64,000 bases of DNA from assembly GCA_027575765.1 (NCBI GenBank), contig JANBPT010000054.1:1-64000 (forward strand). Direction: 5' to 3'. The translations under genes were made by a program, and so were the position numbers. Positions 1 to 11,649 of the stretch are shown piece after piece. Below the pieces are notes generated by a model, which had not been told where the DNA came from, searched no databases, and saw only the letters and a program-made list of their open reading frames with translations. Each line of letters begins with the position of its first letter. Position 1 is the first letter of the stretch. The DNA is from Tieghemiomyces parasiticus (Eukaryota > Kickxellomycota > Dimargaritomycetes > Dimargaritales > Dimargaritaceae).

Positions 1-69
1 GGGTGGCGGGCTCTGGGCAATGGCCTTGTACTCCTTGTTGAGACGGCGGATGGCGCTCTTGGAAGCCAT
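1..69 (-). CDS. UBC6: UBC6-like ubiquitin-conjugating enzyme E2, 5' end only
   Basis: The first 69 bases encode, on the minus strand, the first 23 residues of a protein that runs off the window. It starts at an ATG at 69-67 with MASKSAIRRLNKEYKAIAQS followed by PPP. This pattern (M-A-x-K-x-A-x-x-R-L-x-K-E-Y-K then PPP) is the typical start of Ubc6/UBE2J-family E2 enzymes, which are tail-anchored in the ER membrane and act in ER-associated degradation. The catalytic Cys and C-terminal anchor lie outside the window, so the family call rests on the N-terminal helix only. Another E2 class is possible but less likely because of the EYK...PPP signature. Confidence 0.6.
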   Translation of the reverse strand, partial: MASKSAIRRLNKEYKAIAQSPPP

Positions 70-92
70 AGGGTATAACCAAGCGGGGCTGT

Positions 93-99
93 GTATATA
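93..99 (-). promoter_or_regulatory. TATA-like element upstream of the UBC6-like gene
   Basis: On the minus strand the bases read TATATAC, about 25-30 bases upstream of the UBC6-like ATG. If this is the core promoter, the 5' leader would be extremely short. Confidence 0.3.
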
Positions 100-403
100 A
101 TTGCGACGTAGGGCGAAGGATAAAGGCGAGAGGAGGAGGAAATCGGGGCAAGCGAGTAGTAACAATGGGACGCGTAATGGACAGAGGGCGAGATAAATTA
201 CGGAACGCGGAAGGGCGTGGGGCGAACCGGGGAGGTCAAGTGAGAATGAAACGAACGGTTTTGGGCACTAATGCGGCCCTAAATAACATTGAGCCTCTTG
301 GGGCCAGTGGTGCGAGGGATGAAAAAGACAGCAGGGGTGGGTTAACGTAATAATGAGCGGGACAGCACGGCGAATAGTGGGCGGTTGAGTTTCTTCAAGT
401 GGA

Positions 404-688
404 CTACAGGTGAAAAACGGGTGCGAGGACGAGTGGCTGGCGCCTGTGATTGATATAATTGCCACCATAGGGGCAATAAGGTCGATAGGTTGGGAAACGG
501 GCCACCGCGCGGCAGAATTTGGTTGGTAGGCGGACCAAGGTCCAATTGAAGAGGACGGGTGGGATGCCTACCATCTGGAGCGTCCCGTCCCAGCTCGGGG
601 ACTGCGGACAGCACGGAGTTGCCGCACAAAAGCCGTGATAGACAACAGGTAGGACAAGCAGACTGCCGAGCAGGGCGAGGCAAGCCAT
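404..688 (-). CDS. Possible small secreted Cys-containing protein
   Basis: An ATG at 688 opens a 94-residue frame starting MACLALLGSLLVLPVVYHGF. This is a plausible signal peptide: a short n-region, a Leu/Val-rich core and an Ala-rich c-region (CAATP). The remaining ~65 residues contain a Cys-Cys pair and two later Cys, and are rich in aromatic residues and Pro. There is no homology I recognise. Overlapping frames of similar length exist on the same strand, so this may be chance. Confidence 0.2.
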   Translation of the reverse strand: MACLALLGSLLVLPVVYHGFCAATPCCPQSPSWDGTLQMVGIPPVLFNWTLVRLPTKFCRAVARFPTYRPYCPYGGNYINHRRQPLVLAPVFHL

Positions 689-1338
689 GCTTTGGCCACG
701 GCCACGGCGATAGTCAGATGTTAACCGTTTGGATTTATTGTAGGGTGCGGAGGGGAGGCCTTGGCGCTTGGACTCCGGCGTTTCAGGGGCGCGAGACGGC
801 GGCAGTGGTGGCTGACCGTGCGTGGAGGCGGACAGGAGCCGGCAGATGGCCTGCAAGACGGTCATTGCACTTTCCCTCCCGCTGCTGCCTCCCTCCGCCC
901 GGCTGTTCCACAGGTTTTGCCCAGTCTCCAACTGGCCACGGGAGTGCGCCCTAGATGGCGTTGTCACTTGGGAGAACTAGGGTTGACGGAAATTGTGACC
1001 TACGGTTACCCGGTGCAATCCCATCGTGGTAACTGTTCAGTATGTTGACTAATGGACCGGACAGCCAGCGGCGGGGTGCAGTTGCTCCGTTCGCTGCGAT
1101 TTACCAACCCGAGTCTTGTGCTCCTAATGAACACTACTGGGGAGGAAGCGGGGGGGATGTACCCCACCCGACACCCCCGGAGTGCCTCGTAGGCCTATAC
1201 CCCAAGCCCTTTAGCAATATTGTTCAACTGTCAATCGTCCGTACGTTAACCATCTGTGTTTTCCGTGCCGGGGCCACTTTTATTTGAATTATTGGCAGTG
1301 AGTTGTGAGAGGTTCCGGCCTCCCTGTCCGCTTTCCAC

Positions 1339-2349
1339 CTACTGGTGATCGGCTGTCAGACGCTCTGCAATATGGCTAAACACAGGGAACAACTGGGACT
1401 CGCGGAACCGCTGGGCCAGAGGGAAGGCGGTCGCTGACGGGGACGCATTACCGGCCGTGCTGCCCGTCGCTGCGTCTGCTTGGCTGGACGTCGTCTCGAA
1501 TAGTAGCGTAAGGGCTGGGTCGATGGGCACGCGGCCCAAGAAGGGTACACCAAACTCCTCGGCCATGGCCTCACCGCCTCCCGAGGAAAACACGTTGGTG
1601 CATTCGCTGCAGTGCGGGCAGACGAACCCACTCATGTTCTCAACTACGCCGAGAATGGGTAGGCGGACCTTGCGGCAGAAATTGAGTTCCTTGCGGACGT
1701 CGGCCAGGGCTACGTTCTGCGGCGTGGTGACCACCACCGCGCCATCCGGATTGACCGATTTCAAAAACTCAACGACCGAGATGTGCTCGTCGGAGGTTCC
1801 TAGAGTGTCCAGGAATTAACGTGGACGTGTCCACAGTGGCGGTTAAGGAGTGGACGGATTAATAGGTTATCTAGTTTCCAGAGACATCGCAGCTGCAGAT
1901 CATCTAGTGGCGAGCCCAACGGGCGGTCACTTACCGGGTGGCGTGTCGATGATGAGATAGTCCAGGTCGCCCCAGATCACGTCAGTCAGGAACTGTTTGA
2001 TCATAGCGCTCTTCTTGGGGCCTCGCCAGACCACCGAGTCGTCAGGATTGGCGAGTAGGAATCCGATGGACATACAGCATAGCCGCTGGTTGGTAGCGTC
2101 CAGGTACACGGGGGCCCACCCGGCCGAAGCCTGACGGACCCGTTCGTCGGCAACGCCCAGCATACGGGGAATGCTGGGACCGCATAGGTCAATGTCGAGG
2201 ATACCCACGCGGTGGCCCGCGCCGTAGAGGGCCAGGGCCAACTGTGTGCTCACCGAAGACTTGCCCACCCCGCCCTTGCCTGACAGGACGAGAATAATGT
2301 GCTTAACGCTACGAAGCCGTTCGGTTAAGGCGTCGGTTTGGTCGGCCAT
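1339..2349 (-). CDS. CFD1: Cytosolic Fe-S cluster assembly scaffold ATPase Cfd1/NUBP2
   Basis: Two exons, 2349-1935 and 1799-1339, flank a 135-nt intron (GTAAGT donor, CTAG acceptor) and give 291 residues. Cfd1 pairs with Nbp35 to form the scaffold that builds and transfers 4Fe-4S clusters in the cytosol. The protein begins [20 protein letters not shown], followed by the deviant Walker [10 protein letters not shown] at residues 24-32. Further motifs are [13 protein letters not shown] (Walker A'), [10 protein letters not shown] at the exon junction, and the cluster-binding C-P-H-C at residues 199-202 with another Cys at 205. The lack of an N-terminal Cys-rich extension separates it from Nbp35/NUBP1. 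The frame is open 5' of this ATG but has no earlier ATG in a family-like position. Length matches the family (about 270-300 aa). Splice phase (1) is consistent on both sides. Confidence 0.93.
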
Positions 2350-3697
2350 GCTGGTGAAGAGGGTGCGAGGGTAATTCGAGGGCAAAGTAGACACTAAAGA
2401 GCTAATGGAATGGAAGAAAGGAAGGGGGACGTAGTCGGTGATGCTAGACACGCAATGGTTACGTCGGACTGCACTACTAAACCGGGGAGGTGCGGATAGG
2501 TGATTAGGGGTCGATTATCCGGTGGCTGACAAATGCGTGACTGCAGGCACCACGGAGGCCGAGTGGTTACTCTGGGCATAGGTGGGTTGACCCTCAGCAT
2601 GCCCCAAAGCCGTGTGGCAGAGACGAGGTCAGGTTTCCCAGCCAAAGCGTGAACGGGGGCCATCGCATACTCGCGTCGCACGGCAACGCCCATCAAAAGT
2701 GTCACTGGAAAGCACTGCGGTGGCCCATTGAAGCGTATCCGTTGTTCGCTATTGCCATCAATGCGCCGATATCTGGCATATAGTCAATCTCTCTCTCCCT
2801 CGCCTTCTACGTGGGGCTCCCTACGTTTGGGAATCGGCCGGCCTGTCATTTCCCATACTATCCCGCCCTCCCGTGCCAAAACAGGTGGGGTTCTAGAAGC
2901 TAAAGTCTAACGCTATTTGCCGCCTAGACTTCGGCATGGCGCATTCCGGACCTCCACTACTACAGTTGCTCCTCCAATCTCCGCAGGCTGTTCTGGAATC
3001 CCAAATTTCACTGTCACTGCTTAAAAGCCACCGCCACATTAGTCCTTGTTACCAGCCCGCCTCTTCAACTCCCAAACCTTGTTACGTGCCATTCACTTCT
3101 GCCCTCCCCCTCATACCAGTAGTCAACGCGTCGCGTCACCTTGTGAGCCACAAAGCCCACCCCCTAGAGACCCTCACCGTCGGCATTGCTCGGCCCCTTT
3201 AGCGAAATCGCTTATATAAAGCGGGCCATTTCGCTGGCCTATGATTTTACAAACCGTGCGTCCGACAGTAGATAAGGACCTGACTTCACCAACCACGGCG
3301 TGCCCCAGGCCCGGCATTCGACACCCCGGCTTCTCCGCCTCCCTCCGGTTTCCCACTCTTCTTTTTTTTTCTTTACCTTCCAACTGTAGTGCCACTTCAA
3401 GCTCTGCGGCGCCGCAGTATTTAGACCACCCGCTTGGACCAAATTATCACTTCGCCAGAATTCCAACGCTTTTCCGTTCCGCCGTCTGCCGCTACCCGCT
3501 ACAAAGGTGGCCTCCGCAACCTTCAGTTATAACGGAGAACTTAGCCCCCTCCTGTTTCGAGATCGCCAAGGGAACCCCTTGGGTTTTCCTGTTCTGCCTG
3601 TATCCCAGCACCCGCCGCAGTTATCAGTATCACCTCACTAGGCAGCACCCCCCACCCACCCCGTGCTCTCCACGCGAACAGAGGAGTCTGATTTGCC
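2350..3697. other. Divergent intergenic region between CFD1 and YTA7
   Basis: 1.35 kb between two genes transcribed away from each other. It holds pyrimidine-rich tracts near 3350-3380 and a TATA box at 3213-3220. No supported gene is seen. Confidence 0.6.
3213..3220 (+). promoter_or_regulatory. TATA box, probable YTA7 core promoter
   Basis: TATATAAA lies about 480 bases upstream of the YTA7 ATG, followed by a CT-rich leader-like stretch. It would imply a roughly 450-nt 5' leader. Confidence 0.4.
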
Positions 3698-6600
3698 ATG
3701 GTCCGGCCGTCCGACCAACCCGACTCGTCCTCGAGCCTCTCCGACCTATCGGAGCACGACTCGCTATCCAGCTCTGATGGGATGTCGCCCCCGCACCGCA
3801 GCGACGTCTCATACCGCCGGGTCTCGCGTATGACCGGCCGGCGGACGGCCCTTACCACCCCGCTTGCGGTCGAATCGGATTCTGAGGACTACGGGGACGA
3901 CTTGATCACTGCCTCGCCCTTGCCCTCGCGGCTCCAGCGGCCGTTGCGTAACGGTGTAGGTTTATCGCTACCTCCTCGGTTCGGCGGTCCCAACCCTTTC
4001 TACATGACCACGCGCAAGCGCACCAGCGACGCGATCCGGCCGGCCGAGGAAGGCGCCACCGCCCGTGGTAATGAGGATCGACCAGCAACAGTAACTGGGA
4101 GGCCCCCGCTTAAGCAGCGCCGGGTTATCGCCTCGTCGCCTGTGGCTTCCGATACGGCACTACGGTCACCATCACCTGCCTCAATCCTTAGCCGACGCGC
4201 GAATTCCCCAACTGGCCAAACGTTGCGTAGTCATCATCACCCAAGCCAAAGGCGACGGGCCGGCGAAAACGACGAGAAGGAGTTGCCACCGACAGCACCG
4301 ATAACGTCGCCGACGAGGTACTCATTGCGGTCACACCGGGCGCAGAACAGAGGGACTCCCCCCGTATCTGCCATGGCGGACCGCAGTGATGATCACCGCT
4401 CCGATATAGACATGGCAGCGCACGTACCCAGTAATCAGGCCAACCCTGACGACCCCAGTGCAGGCGACATCAATGATGACGACGACGACAACTTCGCAGA
4501 ACGGTCTGCCAGATCGGAGGACGCTGATGACCATAGGAGTGGCCAGGACTGGCATTCTGAAGATGAAGTCGCTAGTCCTGGACATGTTGCGACCCCTGCC
4601 ACCACTCTGGACGGGTCCGAGCTGGGCGGCCCCGATGATGGAGATGGCCGTCCGCGACTTCGTCCGCGCCGTAAGGCTGTCACGTACGACGAACGCAATG
4701 TGCTCCGACTATCCACCACTGCGGACACCTCGCGGTCAAAACGGTCCGCTGTGGCAGCCACCACCCCCGGTCGGCGGGATCAGCGGCGCCGTAAATTGGT
4801 CAAGCGGGGTAGCCGAAACACCGCCCCGGCCTCTGCGAAGTCTGCAGACGGGTATCAACTGCGCCGCCGAGCCCGGCCTGTTAATTATGCACTTGTGGCT
4901 GACCCGCCAGCCACCGAATTTGATACCGCTGTAACGGACCACCAGCGTGACCCCGCCGTGTACCCTGGCAGGTACTCGCATGGGAACCGATCACCACAGG
5001 GGGCCAACGGCCATGTCGCGTATGGCCTGCGTAGCCGAGGCCGTCGGGCTGACGACGACGATGACGACTACGGCAACAGTGATAGCCGCCTATCGACGTA
5101 CCACGCGATCCCACCCCGGGACTGTAGTCGTTCCACCGCACCCTTCCCGGACCTGCCCCCCGAGACGCAAAATACCGGGCCTAGCGGTACGTACGCTAAC
5201 CTCCTACGTCGGCTGGGCGCGCCGCGACCGCGCCGGCCTAGCGCCTCGATCCATGATTCTCGTCCGCGCGCTGACTCTGATCCGGACCCCCCGTCTTCGC
5301 TACCTGTCCCGGCCAACCTACACAGTCTGGGCCGGGTGCGCCCGCCTGACGCGTTAGTCGGGACCCCAGGCCGACCCCTTGCCACTATCCCGCCCACCCC
5401 GCGCCGCGCGGCCGGCGGAGGCCCTAATGCCGATGCGGCTGCCGACGCCGATCCACTACAGGGCGCGCCTACCGCCACCTTCGCTGACGTGGGCGGCCTT
5501 GACCACTACGTGCGTTCACTTAAGGAGATGGTGATGTTGCCCCTCCTGTACCCGGAACTATACGCCCAGTTTGGCATCAGCCCGCCCCGCGGCGTGCTCT
5601 TCCACGGGCCGCCAGGGACAGGTAAGACGCTCATGGCCCGAGCCCTGGCCCACAGCTGCTCTACCGACACCCAGAGTGTAGCCTTCTTCATGCGGAAGGG
5701 TGCCGATTGTCTCAGTAAGTGGGTGGGCGAGACGGAACGGCAACTGCGTGTGCTCTTCGAACAGGCCCGTGCCTGGCAGCCCAGTATCATCTTCTTTGAC
5801 GAGATTGATGGCATCGCCCCCGTGCGATCCAGTAAGGCCGATCAGACGCACGCCTCAATCGTGTCCACCCTGCTGGCCCTCATGGACGGCCTAGACGGCC
5901 GCGGCCAGGTCGTGGTGATTGGTGCGACCAACCGTATCGACGCTGTGGACCCAGCCCTTCGGCGGCCCGGCCGGTTCGACCGCGAATTTTACTTCCCCCT
6001 GCCCAACGCCGCCGCCCGGCGTGCCATCCTGGGGCTGGCCACCGTTCCGTGGGTTCCCCCGGTACCGGCCACCGACCTCGACGCCCTCGTGCAGCGGACC
6101 AAAGGCTACTGTGGCGCCGATCTGAAAGCCTTGTGCACCGAGGCCGCTCTCCACGCCATTCGACACCGGTACCCGCAGATCTACGGAAGCACCGACAAGC
6201 TCGTTGTCGACCCGACGATGGTGACGGTGGGGCCCGCCGACTTTGCCCACGCCCTCCGCCATATTGTGCCAGCAGCCCACCGTGTGGCCGGCGTCGCCGC
6301 GGCCGAACTTCCACCCGTCCTCCGCCCGCTGCTCCAGCCCGTCCTGGAACGCGCCCTGCAAGCGCTTCACCCGCAGGTGGGCCATGTGTCTACCCGCGGA
6401 GGGATTACTGCCCGACCCGCCCTGGGTTGGCCTGCCCCGACGACCAGTGGTCCCTCCGCTGCGGCCGGTCTGCCCCACCTACCCTCGGCAGTTTTGGCCA
6501 TCCTAGGCGACGGTGGTGACCCGACAGTCGCGTCACCCAGCCTGGAGGGTACTCCGGTTTTCCGGCCGCGTCTACTTCTGACTGGCCGGCCGGGTCTAGG

Positions 6601-8486
6601 CCAGGACCGCACAGCGGCGGCCATCCTCAGCAGTCTAGAGGACTGGCACGTGGTATCTCTAGACCTGAGCAAACTCGTGGGAGACGATGCCCAGCATCCC
6701 GAAGTGGCCTGCGCCCGCGCCGTGGTCGAGGCCCGTCGCCACACACCCAGCGTGCTATACCTCCCCGACGCGGTGTTTTGGTGGGACACCGTAAGTGATA
6801 CAGCCAGTCGGACCTTGATCCACGCCCTCCTTACTCTAATCGGACCACACGAGCCCGTGCTGGTGCTCGGGTACGCTCAATGCACGTGGGATGCCGTACC
6901 CGATGACCTGCGCAGGCTGTTCATCACAACCTCTGGGGTGGATCCGGTCGCGTCGGTCCTGTCCCTCGAACCGCCCGCGGCCAACCAGCGCGTGGCGTTC
7001 TTTGCATCCCTCCTAACGGATCTCCGGCGGCCTGTCCCGCCCCACCCGGCTCTCGCGTCCATCGATACCAATGGTGACGGTCCACCGCCGTCACCACTTC
7101 TTGAATTTGCCCCTTTGCCCAAGGCTCCGCCCCCAGAGCCTCGCAAACTGACCGCATCCGAGCAGCAGGCCCTACAGGACCATGATGACTACGTATTCCG
7201 TCAGCTTCGCCTCCTCCTGCGCTCATTGCTTGAGGGCTGCATCAAAGACCGCAAATTCAAGGGTCTACAGCGTCTGACGGACGAGGATCATCCGGCAGCC
7301 ACCCTCCACCTCCGCTGCCCGCGACCGCTGGACCTAGGCCGGCTTACCGACCATATTAATGCCCATTATTACCTGACTCCAACTGACTTTCTCGGCGACG
7401 TGGACACTTTGGTGGCCAACGTGCTGCACGTTCACGGGCCGACCTCCGCCACGGCCAAGCGAGCCGGAATGGTCGACCGGTCACTTGTAGACCGAGCCTA
7501 CGCTTTTCAGGACCACATGCACGCCCTAATGGACACGTCCCTGAATCCGGAACTGGCCCAGGAGTGCGAGCGGAGTGCGGCACGCCGGCTGGAGATGGTC
7601 AAGGAGCAACTTCGGGAGCAGGGACGGAGGGGGGAGAACAAAGTAGGGAGGCCTAAGGGGCCCAACAAAGTGAATGGCCTCGCCACTCTCCAAGGTGCTG
7701 GGACCACGACGGCTGCTGCGCCCCTTGACGATGACACGCCTGCCGGGCGGTTGCGGTCCGGCCGCACCCGCCTCCCACTGGCCAGCACTCCAACCTCGCC
7801 TCCAGCTCAGCGCAGTTCGGGCTTTCGCCGGCGTTTACAGTTCTCACCGTCCATACCGACAGAGCCTGAGGAGAGCCCCCCACGCCCGGCGTCGAGCACA
7901 CCGCCACCGAATGGATTAGGCCCAATTTCTGAAGGCGCGGAAAAGTCGCCGTCGCCCACATCCTCCCGCAGTGGCCAACGATCCATTGCTGATCCGCTTT
8001 TGTCCAGGTCATCACCAGGCACGGCCACCCAAAACGGGTCTGGGCCAAGCACCAACAGCCAATCTGAAACTGTCCCGATGGAGAATGTCACGGCGACTCC
8101 GGCTTCACCTCTCGCTGCTACTGCCACCGTTGATGAAGCGGCACTGGATCGGCTGGCTCATCTACTCATGAGTACTACGGATAATTTCACGGTCGACGAG
8201 CTCGACCATCTGCGCGTGACCCTGCTGCAACGTATAGCTTCGTTTGCCATGGTTCAAGACCGACGGCCTCTTATTCAGGTAAGTTTTAGGTTGACTTGTT
8301 AGGGCACGAGGTATTGGGTATACCTAAAAATCGTAATCCCAAGGACTCGACCGGCTCTCCGCCGCTGCTTGTCCTTTATTTTACTTACCCACTCTATGCC
8401 TAATTGACATCCACGCCAACACACTTTCTAACCCTTTCCACATTACGCAGCAATTGCTCCAGTACGTGCAAGGATTGAAACGCTAA
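3698..8486 (+). CDS. YTA7: Yta7/ATAD2-type AAA ATPase with degenerate bromodomain
   Basis: Two exons, 3698-8278 and 8451-8486, give 1538 residues. The last exon restores the end QLLQYVQGLKR. Yta7/ATAD2 are nuclear AAA hexamers that act on histone H3-H4 and chromatin boundaries. Residues 1 to about 580 are disordered, acidic and Arg/Ser-rich. The first AAA domain starts with TFADVGGLDHYVRSLKEMV and has Walker A GPPGTGKT (637-644), Walker B IIFFDEID (697-704) and the RRPGRFDREF arginine-finger region. The second AAA domain is degenerate: its Walker A is GRPGLGQD (963-970), with the Lys replaced. A diverged bromodomain follows (about 1150-1290), where the ATAD2 motif NALEYN reads NVLHVH, so the acetyl-lysine-contacting Asn is His1246. 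A GRPKG AT-hook-like patch and a C-terminal helical tail follow. Length agrees with Yta7 (about 1380). Confidence 0.92.
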
Positions 8487-8733
8487 CCGGCGGCGTGACG
8501 CCTTCACCGTCTGCCCTCGCGGTGAGACCACCCTCTAACTGCCGACCGGAAAGGGGTGAACCTTCTGCCCTTGCCAGCATGCCTGGTACTTCAATGTTCA
8601 AAGCGCGGCAAGCAACCATCTAGACCCATACATGATGTGGGGCTTCTTAGACTGTATAATAAACAATTCAAGCTGCAAAATGAGCTGAAGCCGTCTAACC
8701 CAACTAGCCAAACAAAGCGCCACTATGCCTCGG

Positions 8734-10248
8734 TCATACCACCAGCGGTGGCGTGAACAATTCACCGACGTGCTCGATGGCGCTGCGCGGGTCATGCTTG
8801 TAAGTAACAAAGTGGCCCTGCAATTGGGCCGTACTCACCGGAGGCCGGCCTTCGAGAGCGGAGACGAACTGGTCGGCCAGGGCCGTTTTGCCCTCGTAGA
8901 AACGCAGAAACATGAGCCGCATTTGGTATGGTGTAGCATCCCCGAGGTACACTTTCATATCCACGCGGCCGGGCCGGATCAAGGCCTGGTCGAGCCGATC
9001 GATGTGGTTGGTCGTCATGAGGATGATACGTTCCTCGGACGAGGCAACGCCGTCCAGGGCGTTCAAGAGACCGCTAAACGTAACGTTGGATTGGAAGCTG
9101 GCAGGAGTGGGATACGAAAGATGGGTTGCCGAGCACAGTCATAGCAAAATGAACAAGGGGTGAAACCGGGTTAGACCTTTTCTTGGCAAGCATGCCGGTG
9201 CGTTCCCGCCTTACGGCCAGCCAACGGTGGGTTAATACGCAGGGGATAAGCTCAAGGCTCTACAATCCAGCTATAAAATTCTGCCTTACCCTTCTTGGTC
9301 GGTTTGCTTGCGCTTGGTGAAGGCAGCATCCACGTCCTCAAGGAGGATCAGACTGCGGATGGGGGCCACGCTTAGGAGGTGGTTGAGCCGATCGTCGGTG
9401 AGCCCTCGTTCGCTCAGGTTGAGGATACAGATGTTATACTGCAGGTGACCGGCGAGAGCCTGGATGAAAGAGGTTTTACCACTCCCGGGCGGACCGTACA
9501 AGAGGTAGCCGCGGCGGTAAGGAATCCCACGCTGGTTGTACCACGCCTCGTTGGCGATGAAATCTTCCACGTCGCTGACGATGCTCTCGGCCAATCCACG
9601 GTCTAGAACGACCGAAGCCATGAGTCGGCGCTTACGCGGAAGGCCGAAGGGTCGCCATTCGGACCCCCAACTGGTGAGCATGACGGTTTTACCGTCCTCC
9701 TTGGCTAGCGCGGCCTCGCGGGCATCCTCGAGCAGGGTCTGGAAAATGCGGCGGTCGCGGCTCAACGTGGTCAGAGTCACCGTCTCGAAGGGATTGCCTG
9801 TGGTTAGGTCCATGAGGCGACCGTCGCGTTGCCGTTCGACGCGGAGCCACACCCCGCGGTACTTAAAGTAGTGCCTCCCCGGACCGGGCACCAGGTTGAA
9901 CGTACTGGATACGCTGCCGTTGTCATGCCGTCGGTAGCTGGTCTCCACTGCCAGCTGCTGAGAGTTCTTTCGGGTCACTTGCGCGTGGCTGATCCAGTTA
10001 AGAAACCACGGGTAGCTCTTGTCCCGGCTCGGGATCTCCAGCGTCACTAGGAGATTGCGTTGCGCAAGGTCCAGGCCACGTTGCAGGCCCTGACGGAGGA
10101 CGGCGAGGCCGGCCCCCACTCCGATCAATCCGAATCCAGCCGAGAAGTACGGATTACCCGTGACAGCGTCCATGAGGCCCGACGAGGTGGGCGCGGGGAC
10201 ATTAGTGGCGACATTGGCCGATGGTTCGAATGGAGGAATCGCGGACAT
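8734..10248 (-). CDS. BCS1: Mitochondrial AAA chaperone Bcs1
   Basis: Exons 10248-9290 and 9097-8734 join across a 192-nt intron in phase 2 to give 440 residues (yeast 456, human 419). Bcs1 sits in the inner mitochondrial membrane and moves the folded Rieske Fe-S protein across it for complex III assembly. The N-terminus has one membrane segment (about residues 30-50, FGLIGVGAGLAVL) followed by an Arg-containing internal targeting region. Next come the Bcs1-specific domain (SRDKSYPWFLNWI, GVWLRVERQRD), then Walker A GPPGSGKTSF, Walker B LILLEDVDAAF, and after the splice FQSNVTFSGLLNALDGVASS with TTNHIDRLDQALIRPGRVDM. The start at 10248 is the first ATG; the frame is open a little further upstream only through a TTG. 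It is divergent from nothing close: the next gene on this strand ends at 10801. Confidence 0.94.
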
Positions 10249-10800
10249 CGTAAGTACAATTGGCAAGTGGAATGTGGATAGGGTCTATGGTATGTGCAGT
10301 ATAGTCATTAAGGAGTTGGGTTGCACTTGCACATAGTCTAAGGAGTGGGAAAGATGAACGCTTTCCTGGGGGGGCTGATTCCGTTCAATTTGGGCAACGG
10401 TTAAACATTTATTATGCAGAACTGAGGCTCAACGGTTGGGTTGTGCTCATAGAAGCGAAGCATGGATGGCTTAAATTGGACCAGAAGTGTCCCAAAAGCG
10501 GTACATGACATCACTTTGTAGACGATGAAGGTCCCTTAGAGAATATATGAATCTCCAATATAAACTTCTTCAGTCAGTGCGTTTTGGCTAGGGTTGAGCT
10601 CCAAGAAGGTTTTTATTACCCGAACCGTGAGGGGACCGATCCCCCGTCCCGGCCTAGGGTGGGTGATACACTACTCTACATCTATTAAAGATAATTGTGG
10701 CACCAGCGCCTACGTACCAACTCAGAATTTCAACCTTCTACGAAACCAAGAGTTAGTTAGCCATGGACAAAAGTGCACACCGCGAGGGGATAAATTCACC
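10249..10800. other. Intergenic, BCS1 promoter side
   Basis: 552 bases between the BCS1 start and the 3' end of the repeat-protein gene. No open frame with a recognisable product is seen. Confidence 0.6.
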
Positions 10801-11649
10801 TTAATGGTCGTTGAGCAGATCGATGTTGGCCTCAATGAGGTTGTTAAAGAGCTCATCGAAGCGACGGTTGTTGGAATTGTCATTTAGGGCCTTGACATCA
10901 ACCTTGACGAGGTCATTGAACAGCTCATCGAAGCGGCGGTTGTTGGAGTTGTCGTTCAGAGCATCNNNNNNNNNNNNNNNNNNNNNNNNNNNNNNNNNNN
11001 NNNNNNNNNNNNNNNNNNNNNNNNNNNNNNNNNNNNNNNNNNNNNNNNNNNNNNNNNNNNNNNNNNNNNNNNNNNNNNNNNNNNNNNNNNNNNNNNNNNN
11101 NNNNNNNNNNNNNNNNNNNNNNNNNNNNNNNNNNNNNNNNNNNNNNNNNNNNNNNNNNNNNNNNNNNNNNNNNNNNNNNNNNNNNNNNNNNNNNNNNNNN
11201 NNNNNNNNNNNNNNNNNNNNNNNNNNNNNNNNNNNNNNNNNNNNNNNNNNNNNNNNNNNNNNNNNNNNNNNNNNNNNNNNNNNNNNNNNNNNNNNNNNNN
11301 NNNNNNNNNNNNNNNNNNNNNNNNNNNNNNNNNNNNNNNNNNNNNNNNNNNNNNNNNNNNNNNNNNNNNNNNNNNNNNNNNNNNNNNNNNNNNNNNNNNN
11401 NNNNNNNNNNNNNNNNNNNNNNNNNNNNNNNNNNNNNNNNNNNNNNNNNNNNNNNNNNNNNNNNNNNNNNTCGACCTTCACGAGGTCATTGAACAGCTCA
11501 TCGAAGCGGCGGTTGTTCGAGTTGTCGTTCAGGGCATCTACATTGACCTCCACACCGTTGTTGAACAGGCGGTCGAAGCGGCGATTGTTGGAGTTGTCGT
11601 TCAGGGCATCGACATTGACCTCTACACCGTTGTTGAACAGACGTTCGAA
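10801..11649 (-). repeat. 72-bp coding tandem repeat array
   Basis: In-frame 72-bp units encode the 24-residue repeats of the secreted precursor. Two full units and part of a third are visible on the 5' side of the gap, and one partial, one full and one terminal degenerate unit on the 3' side. Two sub-types are visible (NNGVEVNV and NDLVKVDV), grouped by position. Confidence 0.9.

Larger units (their letters stand above)
70..1338. other. Intergenic stretch, 1.27 kb
   Basis: Lies between the 5' end of the UBC6-like gene and the 3' end of CFD1, both on the minus strand. Open frames here overlap one another and show no conserved motif. The only one worth noting is the small signal-peptide-like frame listed separately at 404-688. 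Confidence 0.6.

Noticed and set aside
3241..3777. 178-codon frame overlapping the YTA7 start
   Set aside because: It lies in the pyrimidine-rich leader and overlaps the well-supported YTA7 frame out of register.
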